Positions 34,552 to 44,100 of a stretch of 52,603 bases of DNA are shown in pieces. The notes beneath the pieces are model-generated. The model worked only from the letters and a program-made list of their open reading frames with translations, did not search any database and was not told the DNA's origin. A program made the translations under genes and the position numbers. Source of the DNA: an uncultured Rickettsiales bacterium (GTDB taxonomy: Bacteria; Pseudomonadota; Alphaproteobacteria; Rickettsiales; UBA1997); contig CALXVQ010000004.1 in assembly GCA_944392135.1 (NCBI GenBank), positions 1 through 52,603 on the forward strand, written 5' to 3'. Position 1 is the stretch's first letter; each line of letters opens with the position of its first letter.

Positions 34552-35313
34552 TTATCTTATGTCTAGTATAAATATCATAGCATGGCATTTTTCTTTTTTA
34601 TTTATCATGTTATAATCATTAAATTCTCCACATTCTGTTCTTACGGAACCAAAATTCATTTTTCCATCATCCATTTTAAAATCTATCTTTTTTGTTATTT
34701 GGTTAGGCAATCTTTTATAATGTTTATTAGCATCTAAAATTAAAGCATTTGTTGTAATATCTTTATAATTTTTATCATTATTAACCACATAGGTTCCTAA
34801 CATACCAGGTACATAAGCATAATAATAATAAATTTCGTCTTTTAATACTTGTGATTCAGGTAAACCGTGTTCACCGAATATATTATCTATTTGTATGGTA
34901 CCTCTATTACTTGTTGGTTTAAAATCAGTTATTTTTGCTAAATATAAATCAACAAATGGACCACTAACACCATTCCATACTTGATAACTCTCACCATTTA
35001 CTGCTTCTCCATTATATGGTGGTGGAAAATAATGATCTAAATGACCTTCATCACTTCCATAACCAATTTTTCCATCATTATTTGCATCACTAGGTAATCT
35101 TCCTTTTGCTACATAAAATGTATTTATAGCTTGTTTCCAATCTCGTATTTCTCTTGTTAAACTTATGATTTTTGCATTTTCTATAAGACTTTGCCCACCC
35201 ATTACACCAGCAATTAGCAAGCCAATAATTATTAAAACTATTGATAACTCAATAAGCGAAAAAGCAAAGTTATTAAATTTATTGTTATATAAATTTTTTA
35301 AAAATTGTTTCAT
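34552..35313 (-). CDS. Type IV pilin-like / pseudopilin protein
   Basis: 253 residues. After a 17-residue basic leader the prepilin motif FAFSLIELSIVLIIIGLLIA appears, with cleavage expected at A/F, the +5 Glu in place and Ala instead of the usual Gly at -1. The hydrophobic helix continues to GGQSLIENAKI, a typical alphaproteobacterial pilin-like ending. The ~200-residue C-terminal region has one cysteine pair (TECGEFND, KEKCHAM). No pilus assembly, secretin or prepilin peptidase gene is nearby, so it would depend on genes elsewhere. Convergent with the kinase gene, 4 bases apart. Confidence 0.82.
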   Translation of the reverse strand: MKQFLKNLYNNKFNNFAFSLIELSIVLIIIGLLIAGVMGGQSLIENAKIISLTREIRDWKQAINTFYVAKGRLPSDANNDGKIGYGSDEGHLDHYFPPPYNGEAVNGESYQVWNGVSGPFVDLYLAKITDFKPTSNRGTIQIDNIFGEHGLPESQVLKDEIYYYYAYVPGMLGTYVVNNDKNYKDITTNALILDANKHYKRLPNQITKKIDFKMDDGKMNFGSVRTECGEFNDYNMINKKEKCHAMIFILDIR

Positions 35314-35346
35314 TAATAGATATAAGATTTAATATTTGTATAAATA

Positions 35347-35375
35347 ATTAAAAATATTTATAATAAAAATGTCAA
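35347..35375 (-). promoter_or_regulatory. Candidate promoter of the pilin-like gene
   Basis: On the minus strand, TTGACA (35370-35375), a 17-bp spacer and TTTAAT (35347-35352). The CTTGACATTT context is the same as at the marR promoter. Confidence 0.4.
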
Positions 35376-35458
35376 GTAATTATGTATTAATAATTGTAAA
35401 AATATTGCAAGATAAAAAATAGTTTGTAGTATTTTTTTGTTTATTTAAAAATGTAAAA

Positions 35459-36706
35459 ATGGATAAAATTAAGGAATATACAGTTTCAGAAATAGTAAAA
35501 GATTTAAAAAATACAATAGAAGGAAAGTATTTTTATATTAGATTGAAAGGTGAAATTACAGGTTTCAAAAAACACCCAAGCGGGCATTTATATTTTTCTT
35601 TAAAAGATAATTTTGCAATGATAAATGTAGTAATGTTTAAAAGTTATGCTGATTTTTGTAAGATTGATTTACAAGATGGACTAGAAATTATAGCAAGTGG
35701 AAAATTAACTATTTATAAAGAAAGATCAAATTATCAATTATTAGCAGAGACAATACAAATAAGCGGAGTTGGTACTTTATTAAAAATAATTGAAGAAAGA
35801 AAAAAGAAATTAGAAAAAGAAGGGTTATTTAATATAGAGCGAAAAAAAATAATACCCAAAATGCCTAAAAATATGGGCTTAATAACAGCAGAGAGTGGGG
35901 CGGCGATTCATGATATTTTATCAAGATTAAAAAATAGAACTCCTATATCTATATTTTTATATTCTGTATTAATGCAAGGTAAAAATTCGTCGAAAGAAAT
36001 TATTGAGGCAATAAAATATTTTAATAATCTTCCTAATAATAAACAACCAGAAGTGCTTGTAATTACAAGAGGCGGTGGTTCTGTTGAAGATTTAATGTCT
36101 TTTAATAATGAAGATTTAGTTAGATCTGTTGCGAACTCTAAAATTCCAATAATTTCTGCTGTGGGACATGAAGTAGATTGGACTTTAATTGATTATGCTA
36201 GTGATTTAAGATTGCCAACACCTACATCTGTTGCTGAATATTTAACAATTAGTAAAGAACAAGCTTATATAAATCTTAATCATCTTGTTGCTAGATTATA
36301 TAGAATTATAATTAAAAATAATATTAGAAAAGCAAAATCAATAGAAAATTTATTTTTAAATTTTATTTATTGTAAAGCAAATAAATTAAATAAGAATATT
36401 AATAATTTTAATTATATACAACTTAAACTAAAACAATCTTTTAAAAATATAATACAAAAATATAGAAATAATAAAATATTGCTTAATAATATTAATATAA
36501 ATAAGATTGTAAAAAATATTTTTCAAAAATGGTATAATAAAATCAATATTTATAGCCTTAAAATAAAAAATTTTGAAAATAAATATCCAATATTAAAAGA
36601 TTTAGACAATAAAATAGTAAAACTTAAAAAAGACTTAAAGAATAATGAAATCTATACTTTAAAATTTCCCGATGGTGAAATAAAAATCAAAATTATAGAT
36701 AAATAG
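35459..36706 (+). CDS. xseA: Exodeoxyribonuclease VII large subunit
   Basis: 415 residues. N-terminal OB-fold (YTVSEIVKDLKNTIEGKYFY, HPSGHLYFSLKD), then the catalytic domain with NMGLITAESGAAIHDILSRL, VLVITRGGGSVEDLMSFNNE and ISAVGHEVDWTLIDYASDLR, followed by LPTPTSVAEYL. The C-terminal ~130 residues are a Lys/Asn-rich coiled coil that in the family binds the small XseB subunits. The end (LKFPDGEIKIKI) matches family C-termini. It digests single-stranded DNA into oligonucleotides. No xseB is in the window. Confidence 0.95.
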   Translation: MDKIKEYTVSEIVKDLKNTIEGKYFYIRLKGEITGFKKHPSGHLYFSLKDNFAMINVVMFKSYADFCKIDLQDGLEIIASGKLTIYKERSNYQLLAETIQISGVGTLLKIIEERKKKLEKEGLFNIERKKIIPKMPKNMGLITAESGAAIHDILSRLKNRTPISIFLYSVLMQGKNSSKEIIEAIKYFNNLPNNKQPEVLVITRGGGSVEDLMSFNNEDLVRSVANSKIPIISAVGHEVDWTLIDYASDLRLPTPTSVAEYLTISKEQAYINLNHLVARLYRIIIKNNIRKAKSIENLFLNFIYCKANKLNKNINNFNYIQLKLKQSFKNIIQKYRNNKILLNNININKIVKNIFQKWYNKINIYSLKIKNFENKYPILKDLDNKIVKLKKDLKNNEIYTLKFPDGEIKIKIIDK

Positions 36707-36753
36707 CCTAATCTATAAAATATATAAAAATAAATAATAATGATTATTTTAAA

Positions 36754-36830
36754 TGGTGGGTTTGGGTGGACTTGAACCACCGACCTCTGCTTTATCAGAG
36801 CAGCGCTCTAACCACCTGAGCTACAAACCC
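36754..36830 (-). tRNA. tRNA-Ile (GAT)
   Basis: Minus-strand 77-nt cloverleaf. The acceptor GGGTTTG (5' end at 36830) pairs with CAAACCC, followed by discriminator A and an encoded CCA (36754-36756). D-arm TAGCTCAGGTGGTTAGAGC, anticodon arm CTGCT-CTGATAA-AGCAG with anticodon GAT, and T-arm GGTGGTTCAAGTCCACC. It stands alone between xseA and mrcA, antisense to both, rather than in a 16S-23S spacer. Confidence 0.98.
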
Positions 36831-36860
36831 TAATTAATTGTCTTTCAAGTGTACTCAACT

Positions 36861-36889
36861 ATAATAATTTTTAAAAAAATAAAAGTCAA
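36861..36889 (-). promoter_or_regulatory. Promoter of tRNA-Ile
   Basis: On the minus strand, TTGACT (36884-36889), a 17-bp spacer and TATTAT (36861-36866), about 30 bases before the mature tRNA 5' end. Confidence 0.6.
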
Positions 36890-36900
36890 TAAATTTTTAA

Positions 36901-36928
36901 TTGATTTTAAATTTTATATAATTATATT
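36901..36928 (+). promoter_or_regulatory. Candidate promoter of mrcA-ruvC
   Basis: TTGATT (36901-36906), a 16-bp spacer and TATATT (36923-36928), 29 bases before the mrcA ATG. Confidence 0.4.
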
Positions 36929-36957
36929 ATTAATTACTTTGTTTTTGAATATTTTAT

Positions 36958-39615
36958 ATGAAGAAAAAGTTAATTTTAAAGGCTTTATTTTATTCTGGAC
37001 TAACTGTTTTTATTATAGGATTAGTTAGTCTTTTAGTAATTATTATATATTATGGCAAAGATTTACCTAATTTTGAAAAATTAGAAAATTACAAGCCACC
37101 AGTTATGACTAGATTATATACTAATGATGGTAAACTTTTAAATGAATATGCAAAAGAAAGAAGATTATTTGTACCTATTGAACAAATACCAGATGTTGTT
37201 AAAAATGCTTTTATTTCTGCCGAAGATGCAGCATTTTATAAACATGTAGGTGTAAACCCAAAAGCTATTTTAAGTGCTTTAATAGATAATATAAAAAGTA
37301 AATATGAAGGAAGTAATAAAGTAAGGGGTGGCTCTACAATTACTCAACAAGTTGCTAAAAATTTCTTGTTAACAAATGAAAAAACACTTGATAGAAAAAT
37401 TAAGGAAGCAATATTATCAATTAGAATGGATCAAAATTTTACAAAAGATGAAATATTGGAGTTATATTTAAATCAAATATATTTAGGAAATAGATCTTAT
37501 GGTGTTGCTTCTGCATCCTTGAATTATTTTAATAAATCATTAGACGAAATTACTATTGAAGAAGCTGCTTTACTTGCATCTTTACCAAAAGCACCAGCAA
37601 AATTAGATCCTACTAAAAACGATCAAACTGATGTTTTAGAAAGAAGAAATTGGGTATTATCAAGAATGCATGAATTGGGTTATATAACTGATTCTCAATT
37701 TATTGAAAGTAGTGAAAAACCAATAGTTTTAAAAGAAAAAAATATTGAACAAATATCAAATGGACAAGCTTTTAGTGAAGAAGTTAGAAAGGAAATTGTC
37801 AAAAATTATGGTGAAGAACAATTATTAGAAGGAGGCAATGTTGTTATTACTACATTAAATCCAAGACTTCAGGCATTAGCTGATAAATATTTTAAAATGG
37901 GTATTGAAAATTACGATAGAAGACATGGTTTTAGAGGAGCTATTGATAACATCTATACAGATAATACATTTAAAGATAATTGGGGCGAATTAATAAATAG
38001 TTATGAATTAAAAGATAAAATTAGAGACGAATGGCAAAAGGCTGTTGTATTAAATATAGATGAAAAAAAAGAAAGAATTATAATTGGCTTAAAACAAATA
38101 GAGCAAGATGAAGAAATTACAGAAAATGTTGAAGATAATGAATTTATACAAGTTTCCAACGATGATAAATTACTTATAACTGGTTATATTCCATTAAAAA
38201 ATTTAAAATGGGCAAAAGAATATATAAATGTTAATGAGTTAGGGCCAGAAATCAAAAGTGTTTCTGATGTAAAATTAAAAATTGGTGATATAATAGTTGT
38301 ACAACAAGACAATAAAAATAAAAATGAGTATTTATTAAAACAAATACCTGCTGTAAATGGGGCTATGGTTGCTATGAATCCACATAATGGGGAAATATTA
38401 GCTATGATGGGTGGTTATATTGATTCACAAACTGATTTTAATAGAGCTACACAAGCCGAAAGACAACCTGGATCTATTATGAAAACTTTTGCTTATATAG
38501 CAGCACTTGAAAATGGTTATACTCCTGCAAGTATTGTTATAGATGAAGAAATTGAACTAAATCAAGGAGCTAATAGACCACCTTACAAGCCTAAGAATAA
38601 TGAAGATATGTTTTTTGGTCCTACAACTTTAAGAGTTGGACTTGAAAAGTCTAGAAATGTTGCAACAGTTCGTTTAGCTTCTGATGTTGGAATAAGTAAG
38701 GTTGCCGAAGTTATTAAAAGATTTGGTATAAATAAAAGACCAAGAAGAATATATTCTATTGTTTTAGGTTCAATTGAGTCAAATTTAATTAAGGTTGTTA
38801 GAGCTTATTCTATGATTGTTAATGGTGGAAAAGAAGTTCAACCTACATTTATTGAAAAAATACAAGATAGAGAAGGAAAAACAATTTTTGCAACTGATAA
38901 AAGAGAATGCAGAAATTGCACTGTTGATAAAAATACTGATATTAATGAATTAATTATACCTACCATAGTTGATAATAGAAAAGAAATTATAGATTCTGCG
39001 ACTGCTTATCAAATAACTTCTATGTTAGAAGGTGTAGTTCAAAGGGGTACTGCTTGGAGAGCAAAGGCTATTGGTAAGCCTATTGGAGCAAAAACAGGTA
39101 CCACAAATGATTCTAATGATGCTTGGTTTGTGGGTTTTACTCCTGATTTAGTTGTTGGCGTTTATGTCGGCTTTGATAAACCAAGTACACTTGGTAAAAA
39201 TCAAACTGGCTCATCTGTTGCTGCACCAATTTTTGTTAATTTCATGAAGGAAGCTTTAAAAGATACACCATCTATACCTTTTAGAGTTCCTGCCACTGTT
39301 AATTTAATAAGAATTGATACAAAAACCGGTTATTATCCAACACCTTATTCAAATCCTAATGATATTGTTTTAGAAGGTTTTAAGGAAGGAGATAAAATAG
39401 TTAAATTTGAAGAGGAAATTACTGATGAAGATGTTGAAAGCTTTATGTATGAACAAGAACAACTTGAAAGTATTAATAGGCCAATAATAATAAATAATAT
39501 TCAACCATTAGTTCCTATTAAAAAAGATGAAGAAATAGAAGATGAAGAGTTGAGTGAATATAATAATCAAGATATTGAAAGTACAAATAATATTATTATA
39601 GAGGAGAGTATATAA
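36958..39615 (+). CDS. mrcA: Penicillin-binding protein 1A
   Basis: 885 residues. TM anchor (FYSGLTVFIIGLVSLLVIII), then GT51 with SAEDAAFYKHVGVN (catalytic Glu), [20 protein letters not shown] and LNQIYLGNRSYGVASASLNY. A long inserted OB-like domain sits at about residues 310-460. The transpeptidase has PGSIMKTFAYIAALE (SxxK), EKSRNVATVRL (SxN) and GAKTGTTNDSNDAWFVGFTP (KTG). The last ~60 residues are acidic. It builds and cross-links peptidoglycan during elongation. Its TAA overlaps the ruvC ATG as TAATG. Confidence 0.96.
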   Translation: MKKKLILKALFYSGLTVFIIGLVSLLVIIIYYGKDLPNFEKLENYKPPVMTRLYTNDGKLLNEYAKERRLFVPIEQIPDVVKNAFISAEDAAFYKHVGVNPKAILSALIDNIKSKYEGSNKVRGGSTITQQVAKNFLLTNEKTLDRKIKEAILSIRMDQNFTKDEILELYLNQIYLGNRSYGVASASLNYFNKSLDEITIEEAALLASLPKAPAKLDPTKNDQTDVLERRNWVLSRMHELGYITDSQFIESSEKPIVLKEKNIEQISNGQAFSEEVRKEIVKNYGEEQLLEGGNVVITTLNPRLQALADKYFKMGIENYDRRHGFRGAIDNIYTDNTFKDNWGELINSYELKDKIRDEWQKAVVLNIDEKKERIIIGLKQIEQDEEITENVEDNEFIQVSNDDKLLITGYIPLKNLKWAKEYINVNELGPEIKSVSDVKLKIGDIIVVQQDNKNKNEYLLKQIPAVNGAMVAMNPHNGEILAMMGGYIDSQTDFNRATQAERQPGSIMKTFAYIAALENGYTPASIVIDEEIELNQGANRPPYKPKNNEDMFFGPTTLRVGLEKSRNVATVRLASDVGISKVAEVIKRFGINKRPRRIYSIVLGSIESNLIKVVRAYSMIVNGGKEVQPTFIEKIQDREGKTIFATDKRECRNCTVDKNTDINELIIPTIVDNRKEIIDSATAYQITSMLEGVVQRGTAWRAKAIGKPIGAKTGTTNDSNDAWFVGFTPDLVVGVYVGFDKPSTLGKNQTGSSVAAPIFVNFMKEALKDTPSIPFRVPATVNLIRIDTKTGYYPTPYSNPNDIVLEGFKEGDKIVKFEEEITDEDVESFMYEQEQLESINRPIIINNIQPLVPIKKDEEIEDEELSEYNNQDIESTNNIIIEESI

Positions 39616-40088
39616 TGATAATTATTGGTATTGATCCAGGACTTATCAAAACGGGGTGGGGTGTTATCAATAAAGTAAATAATCAAATTAAATATATTAA
39701 TAGTGGGACTATATTTACAGATGCTAAACTTCCCATTGGTGAAAGATTATTAAACATTTATCAAAATATTGATAAATTAATAAAAACATATCAACCGGAG
39801 CATTTTTCAATAGAAGAGACTTTTGTAAATAATAATCCAGTTTCATCTTTGAAATTAGGACATGCTAGGGGGGTTGCTATACTCTCTGCTTCCATGAATA
39901 ATATTCCAGTTTTTGAATATTCTCCTAATTTAATTAAAAAAACTTTAACAGGAGCAGGAAAAGCTCAAAAACAACAAATGGTTGCTATGGTAAAATATAT
40001 ATTTCCAGGTATAGAAATTAAAACAGAAGATGAGGCAGATTCACTTTGCATAGCTATCTGCCATTGTAATCATATAATAAATTATTAA
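39615..40088 (+). CDS. ruvC: Holliday junction resolvase RuvC
   Basis: 157 residues. RNase H-fold nuclease with IGIDPGLIKTGWGVI (catalytic D7), SIEETFVNNNPVSSLKLGHA (second acidic residue), and EDEADSLCIAICH supplying the last two Asp. It cleaves four-way DNA junctions with RuvAB during recombination. It is translationally coupled to mrcA by a one-base overlap. ruvA and ruvB, often adjacent, are absent here. Its 3' end overlaps the convergent U32-like gene by four bases. Confidence 0.94.
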   Translation: MIIIGIDPGLIKTGWGVINKVNNQIKYINSGTIFTDAKLPIGERLLNIYQNIDKLIKTYQPEHFSIEETFVNNNPVSSLKLGHARGVAILSASMNNIPVFEYSPNLIKKTLTGAGKAQKQQMVAMVKYIFPGIEIKTEDEADSLCIAICHCNHIINY

Positions 40089-41116
40089 GATATTTGTTTA
40101 ATAATTGTTGATGGTGGAAGATTTATCATAATTTTATCTTTTGATATATCTTTATTAAACCACTCTAATGGTACCTTTATTATTATATTTTTCCCTTTTT
40201 GTTCTATGTTATTGTTTATAATTATTTCATCTAAAATAGCATTATATTTTTGATTATTTATTGGTGATAAAAACTCAATTTTCGCACCTTCTTTAATTCT
40301 TTTATTGATTTTGATATTAATATAATCATTTCCCCAACTTACAACAGAACCCTGAATATCAAAAATATTTTTAGGAGCTAGTGTTTTATTTGAATAAGAT
40401 AGAATTAATTTATTTTTTGTTATTTCTAATAATTCATCTATATATTTTTGAGAATTCCATGTATTTTTATTTTTCTTATAATTTTCTATTGCTGTTTTAT
40501 AAATTTGTGTAATTTTTCCAATATAGTATTGATCTTGATTATTTGAATTAATTATAATATAATTCATATTCATATTAATTAATTCTGGTAAAATAGATAT
40601 TGATGAAATATCATTAAAATGTTTGATATTATGCATTGTGATACATAAATTAGAATCTTTACATTTATTTCTAATTTCTTCAATTTCGTCTATATATAAT
40701 GGTTCTGATAAAATACACATATATACAGAATAATCTTCCCAAAATCTAACAGCTAACCACGATTTAATATTGGCTTTATTTGATATAATTAAATTTAGAT
40801 TAGGCAATTCTTTTTTGATATACATATAAATTACTGGATCAGCAAGTATTAAACCATCAATTTTTACTTCCTTTAATATTTTTAAATATTCAGGAAAAAC
40901 CTGTATATCTTCATTTCTAGCAAAAATATCAGCTGATAATATTAAATGTTTTTCTTTTGAATAAACAAAATCGGATGCATTTGTTAATTCTTCTATTATA
41001 GTATCAAGATTTTTTGTATATAATAGTTTTGTAATATCATAAGCGATATAATCAGCACCATACAAAGTAGCTGTTTTTATATTATCAAAATTATCAACTA
41101 CATTTATTATTTTCAT
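40085..41116 (-). CDS. Degenerate peptidase U32-like protein
   Basis: 343 residues. The TIM-barrel frame of the U32 family (TrhP/RlhA/UbiU-V group) is recognisable: ATLYGADYIAYDITKL, then VKIDGLILADPVIYMYIKKE and LNLIISNKANIKSWLAVRFW, plus a C-terminal beta-barrel-like part (NIFDIQGSVVSWGNDYINIK). The usual Cys-containing segment that follows GALC...SGRC in family members reads LCITMHNIKHFNDI here, with most Fe-S ligand cysteines gone. Activity in RNA hydroxylation or ubiquinone synthesis is therefore doubtful. It may be a diverged paralogue. Confidence 0.6.
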   Translation of the reverse strand: MKIINVVDNFDNIKTATLYGADYIAYDITKLLYTKNLDTIIEELTNASDFVYSKEKHLILSADIFARNEDIQVFPEYLKILKEVKIDGLILADPVIYMYIKKELPNLNLIISNKANIKSWLAVRFWEDYSVYMCILSEPLYIDEIEEIRNKCKDSNLCITMHNIKHFNDISSISILPELINMNMNYIIINSNNQDQYYIGKITQIYKTAIENYKKNKNTWNSQKYIDELLEITKNKLILSYSNKTLAPKNIFDIQGSVVSWGNDYINIKINKRIKEGAKIEFLSPINNQKYNAILDEIIINNNIEQKGKNIIIKVPLEWFNKDISKDKIMINLPPSTIIKQIS

Positions 41117-41129
41117 ATATTATTTAATT

Positions 41130-41162
41130 ATTTTCTAAAAGAGTTATAAATTTTTAGAAAAT
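41130..41162 (-). terminator. Possible terminator after the giant VirB6-like gene
   Basis: Perfect 11-bp arms ATTTTCTAAAA (41130-41140) and TTTTAGAAAAT (41152-41162), 28 bases beyond the stop of the giant gene and ahead of the U32-like gene. The stem is A-T rich and the U-run is weak. Confidence 0.45.
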
Positions 41163-41189
41163 ATTTTTCAATAGATTATTTTATTTATG

Positions 41190-44100
41190 TTATTTTTTAT
41201 CTTTTGGATCTTTACTTGTAGATAAATCTTTTATAAAACCATCTTGTTTTAAATCATTCATGAAGTTTGTAAGATCTATATAACCTTCTTCTTCATGTGT
41301 AAAATAATATTCATTTAATTTATCAGCTACTTTTTTTGCAAATTTCTGTTTTTCTGTATTATCTTTTATCCCTTTATATTCTTTTTCTAATATATCTATG
41401 ATTGGTATATCCTCATATTGCATATTATTATATGTATTGTTAGTTAATATTTCCTTTATTTGATTAAAATCTTGCTGTATAGTAGCATAATGAGAATCAT
41501 TTGACATACTATATTGCAATGCTTTATTAAGTGTACGTGGGGCAATGTATTCATCTTCTTGTTTATTTAATACATCATCAGTATAATTTGATTGCATTTG
41601 TTTTTCATTTTCAGTTTTTGTATTTTTTAATGAATCAAATAGTGAATCGGGTTCTTTTTTTGGTCCAAATATTGATTCAGCAATAGAATTATCTGGCGAT
41701 TTAGTTGAATTTTCTATTGGTGTAGAGGATGAATCAAGAGATTTTTCCATTGATGCATAAGATGATTCAAATGGTTGTTCTACTATTGTAGAAGGTGATT
41801 CAAATTGTTGTTCTGTTTGTGTTTCAAATGCTATTGTTTCTTCTTTGGTTGGAGTTGATGAAACATATGTTTTAGGTGTTGAATCATATAATGGAGATGT
41901 GGTTGAGGTTTCTAATTCCGTATTATCTATTCTTGTTGGTATTTCATTGTCAAAAGAAGGCATTGTATTTGTATAAGAATCTTGTTCCATAATTAAATCA
42001 TTTAAATCTATATCCATATTATCACCTTTTGAATTAGAAGGCTTATTATCTATTATTGTATCAATTTTTCCTTCCTTAATATTATCCCGTGTTTCTTTTT
42101 GTATTACTTTTGAATTATTTGATTTATCTAATTCAAAATTTATTTCTTCTGGTTCATATTTTTCATAAGTTTTTGGTTCCTTAGATATATCACTATCTAA
42201 TTCTGATTGTGTAGAATGTGTATAAGATGAACCAGTTGATAGTGTTTCTTCTTCTTTTATTTCTGGCGATTGTATATCTAAATGTGAATCAAATGATTGG
42301 GTATTTGAATCTAATTTTACTCCTTCTAATGATGATGAATTATCTTCTGTATCTATTGATAATTCAATTGGTGTTTCAAATACTAATGTTTTTGAATTTG
42401 AGTTTTGATCTAAATTATAATCATTTTGTGTATTATTTGTATTTTCAGCAGATTGTGTTTGAGTGCTTGCATTTTGATCTGGTTGATAATAATTATCAAA
42501 ATTATTATCTAAATTTCTTTCTGTTTGTAAATCTAAGTTGTTTTTGCTTTGTGTTGTAGTTATATCTTCAATAGGTTGTGATTCAAATTGTTGTTCTTTT
42601 TGTGTTTCAAATACTGGTGCATTTCCTTTGACTGGGTTATGTATGTTAGATACTGGTTTATGCGAGTTGCTATAATTAGATTGATTATCTAAATCATCTG
42701 AAAATATATTTATTGTTTCTGAATTGCTATTATTATTTGTATGCATATAAGATGAATCATATACTGGTTTTTCTTGATTAGTTCCCATATTAAACATTGA
42801 TTCATCAATATTTTCTGGACCATTTATTGATTCATCTGAATATACAGGTGTTGATTTATCTTTTTGTTCTATTGTAGGATTAAATATTAAACTACTTAAT
42901 TGTTGTAATTCTGGATTTATATTAATTGATGTTTCGGGAATATTTGTCTTTTCTTGTTCAAATATTGTCTCATTTGTTGATGTATATACAGGTGTACTTG
43001 AATTATTTAATTCAAAATTATCTGTTTGTGTTAATGTTTTATTATTAACAGGGGATGCTGTATTTGTAGGGGAATTTTGTTCCATACCTAACTCATTAAA
43101 ATACATATCTATATTCATGTCATCTCCACTTGAACTAGAAGGTCCTTTTTTTATGGTGTCGCCCATTGTTGCATTTTTTTCTATTTTTGATTCTGGTTCT
43201 ATTTTTGTGTCAATATACAAATCATCCGTATCTGATTTTTTCTTTTCTGACGGATTCTCTATTGTTATTACAGTTTCATCTTTTGCAGTATCAACTTTTT
43301 CTTTTTCAAAAGTATTTATTATTTCTTCTTTTGGTTTTTCTGCTGGTTTTTTTGCTGATATTTCTGCTGGTATTTCTGTTGGTTTTGAATCGCTTGATGG
43401 ACTAGAAGATGATGGATCAGAAGATGGTGTTTCTGAACCACCTTTTGGTTCTTTTGCTGGTTTTTCTGGAATATTTTCTATTCTTTCTTCTTTGGGTTCT
43501 GTTGGATGATCTAACATTTCTTCTATATCAGATTTAGTAAAAATTGTATCTGATATTTCATCTGTATTAATTTTATTAGAATCTTTATTTAATTCGTTTG
43601 GATAATCTGATATTTCAGTTGATAATTCAACTGGTTCTTTAATTTGTAATTCTTTTGTTGGTATATCAGGTTCATTAAGTATTTTTTCTAATTCTTTCTC
43701 ATTTTCTAAGTCTGATGCTTGGCTTGACTTATCTGAATAATTTAATATTTCTTCTATATCAGACGACTTGAAAAAGTTATCTAATTCTTTCTCAGTTTTT
43801 GGACTTAATTTTGGTTCTGCTGGATAATCGGATGTTCCCTCTATTCCGGATTTGGTGAAAGTCGTTTCGGATTTTATATCTTCGGAGTCTGGTTTTGCTC
43901 TTCCTAATGATTCTTCTATTGTCATTCTATATTCTTCTTCTTCCTCTTTTCTTTTTCTTTCTTCTTCTTCTTTCTTTTTTTCTTCCTCTTGTTTCCTTTT
44001 TTCTTCTTCTTGTTTAATTTTAAACTTTTCCATTATTGGTTTTTTTTGTTCTGCTTTTTTCTTTTTTAAGTCTTCCAATTGATTTTGTAATTTTATAATT

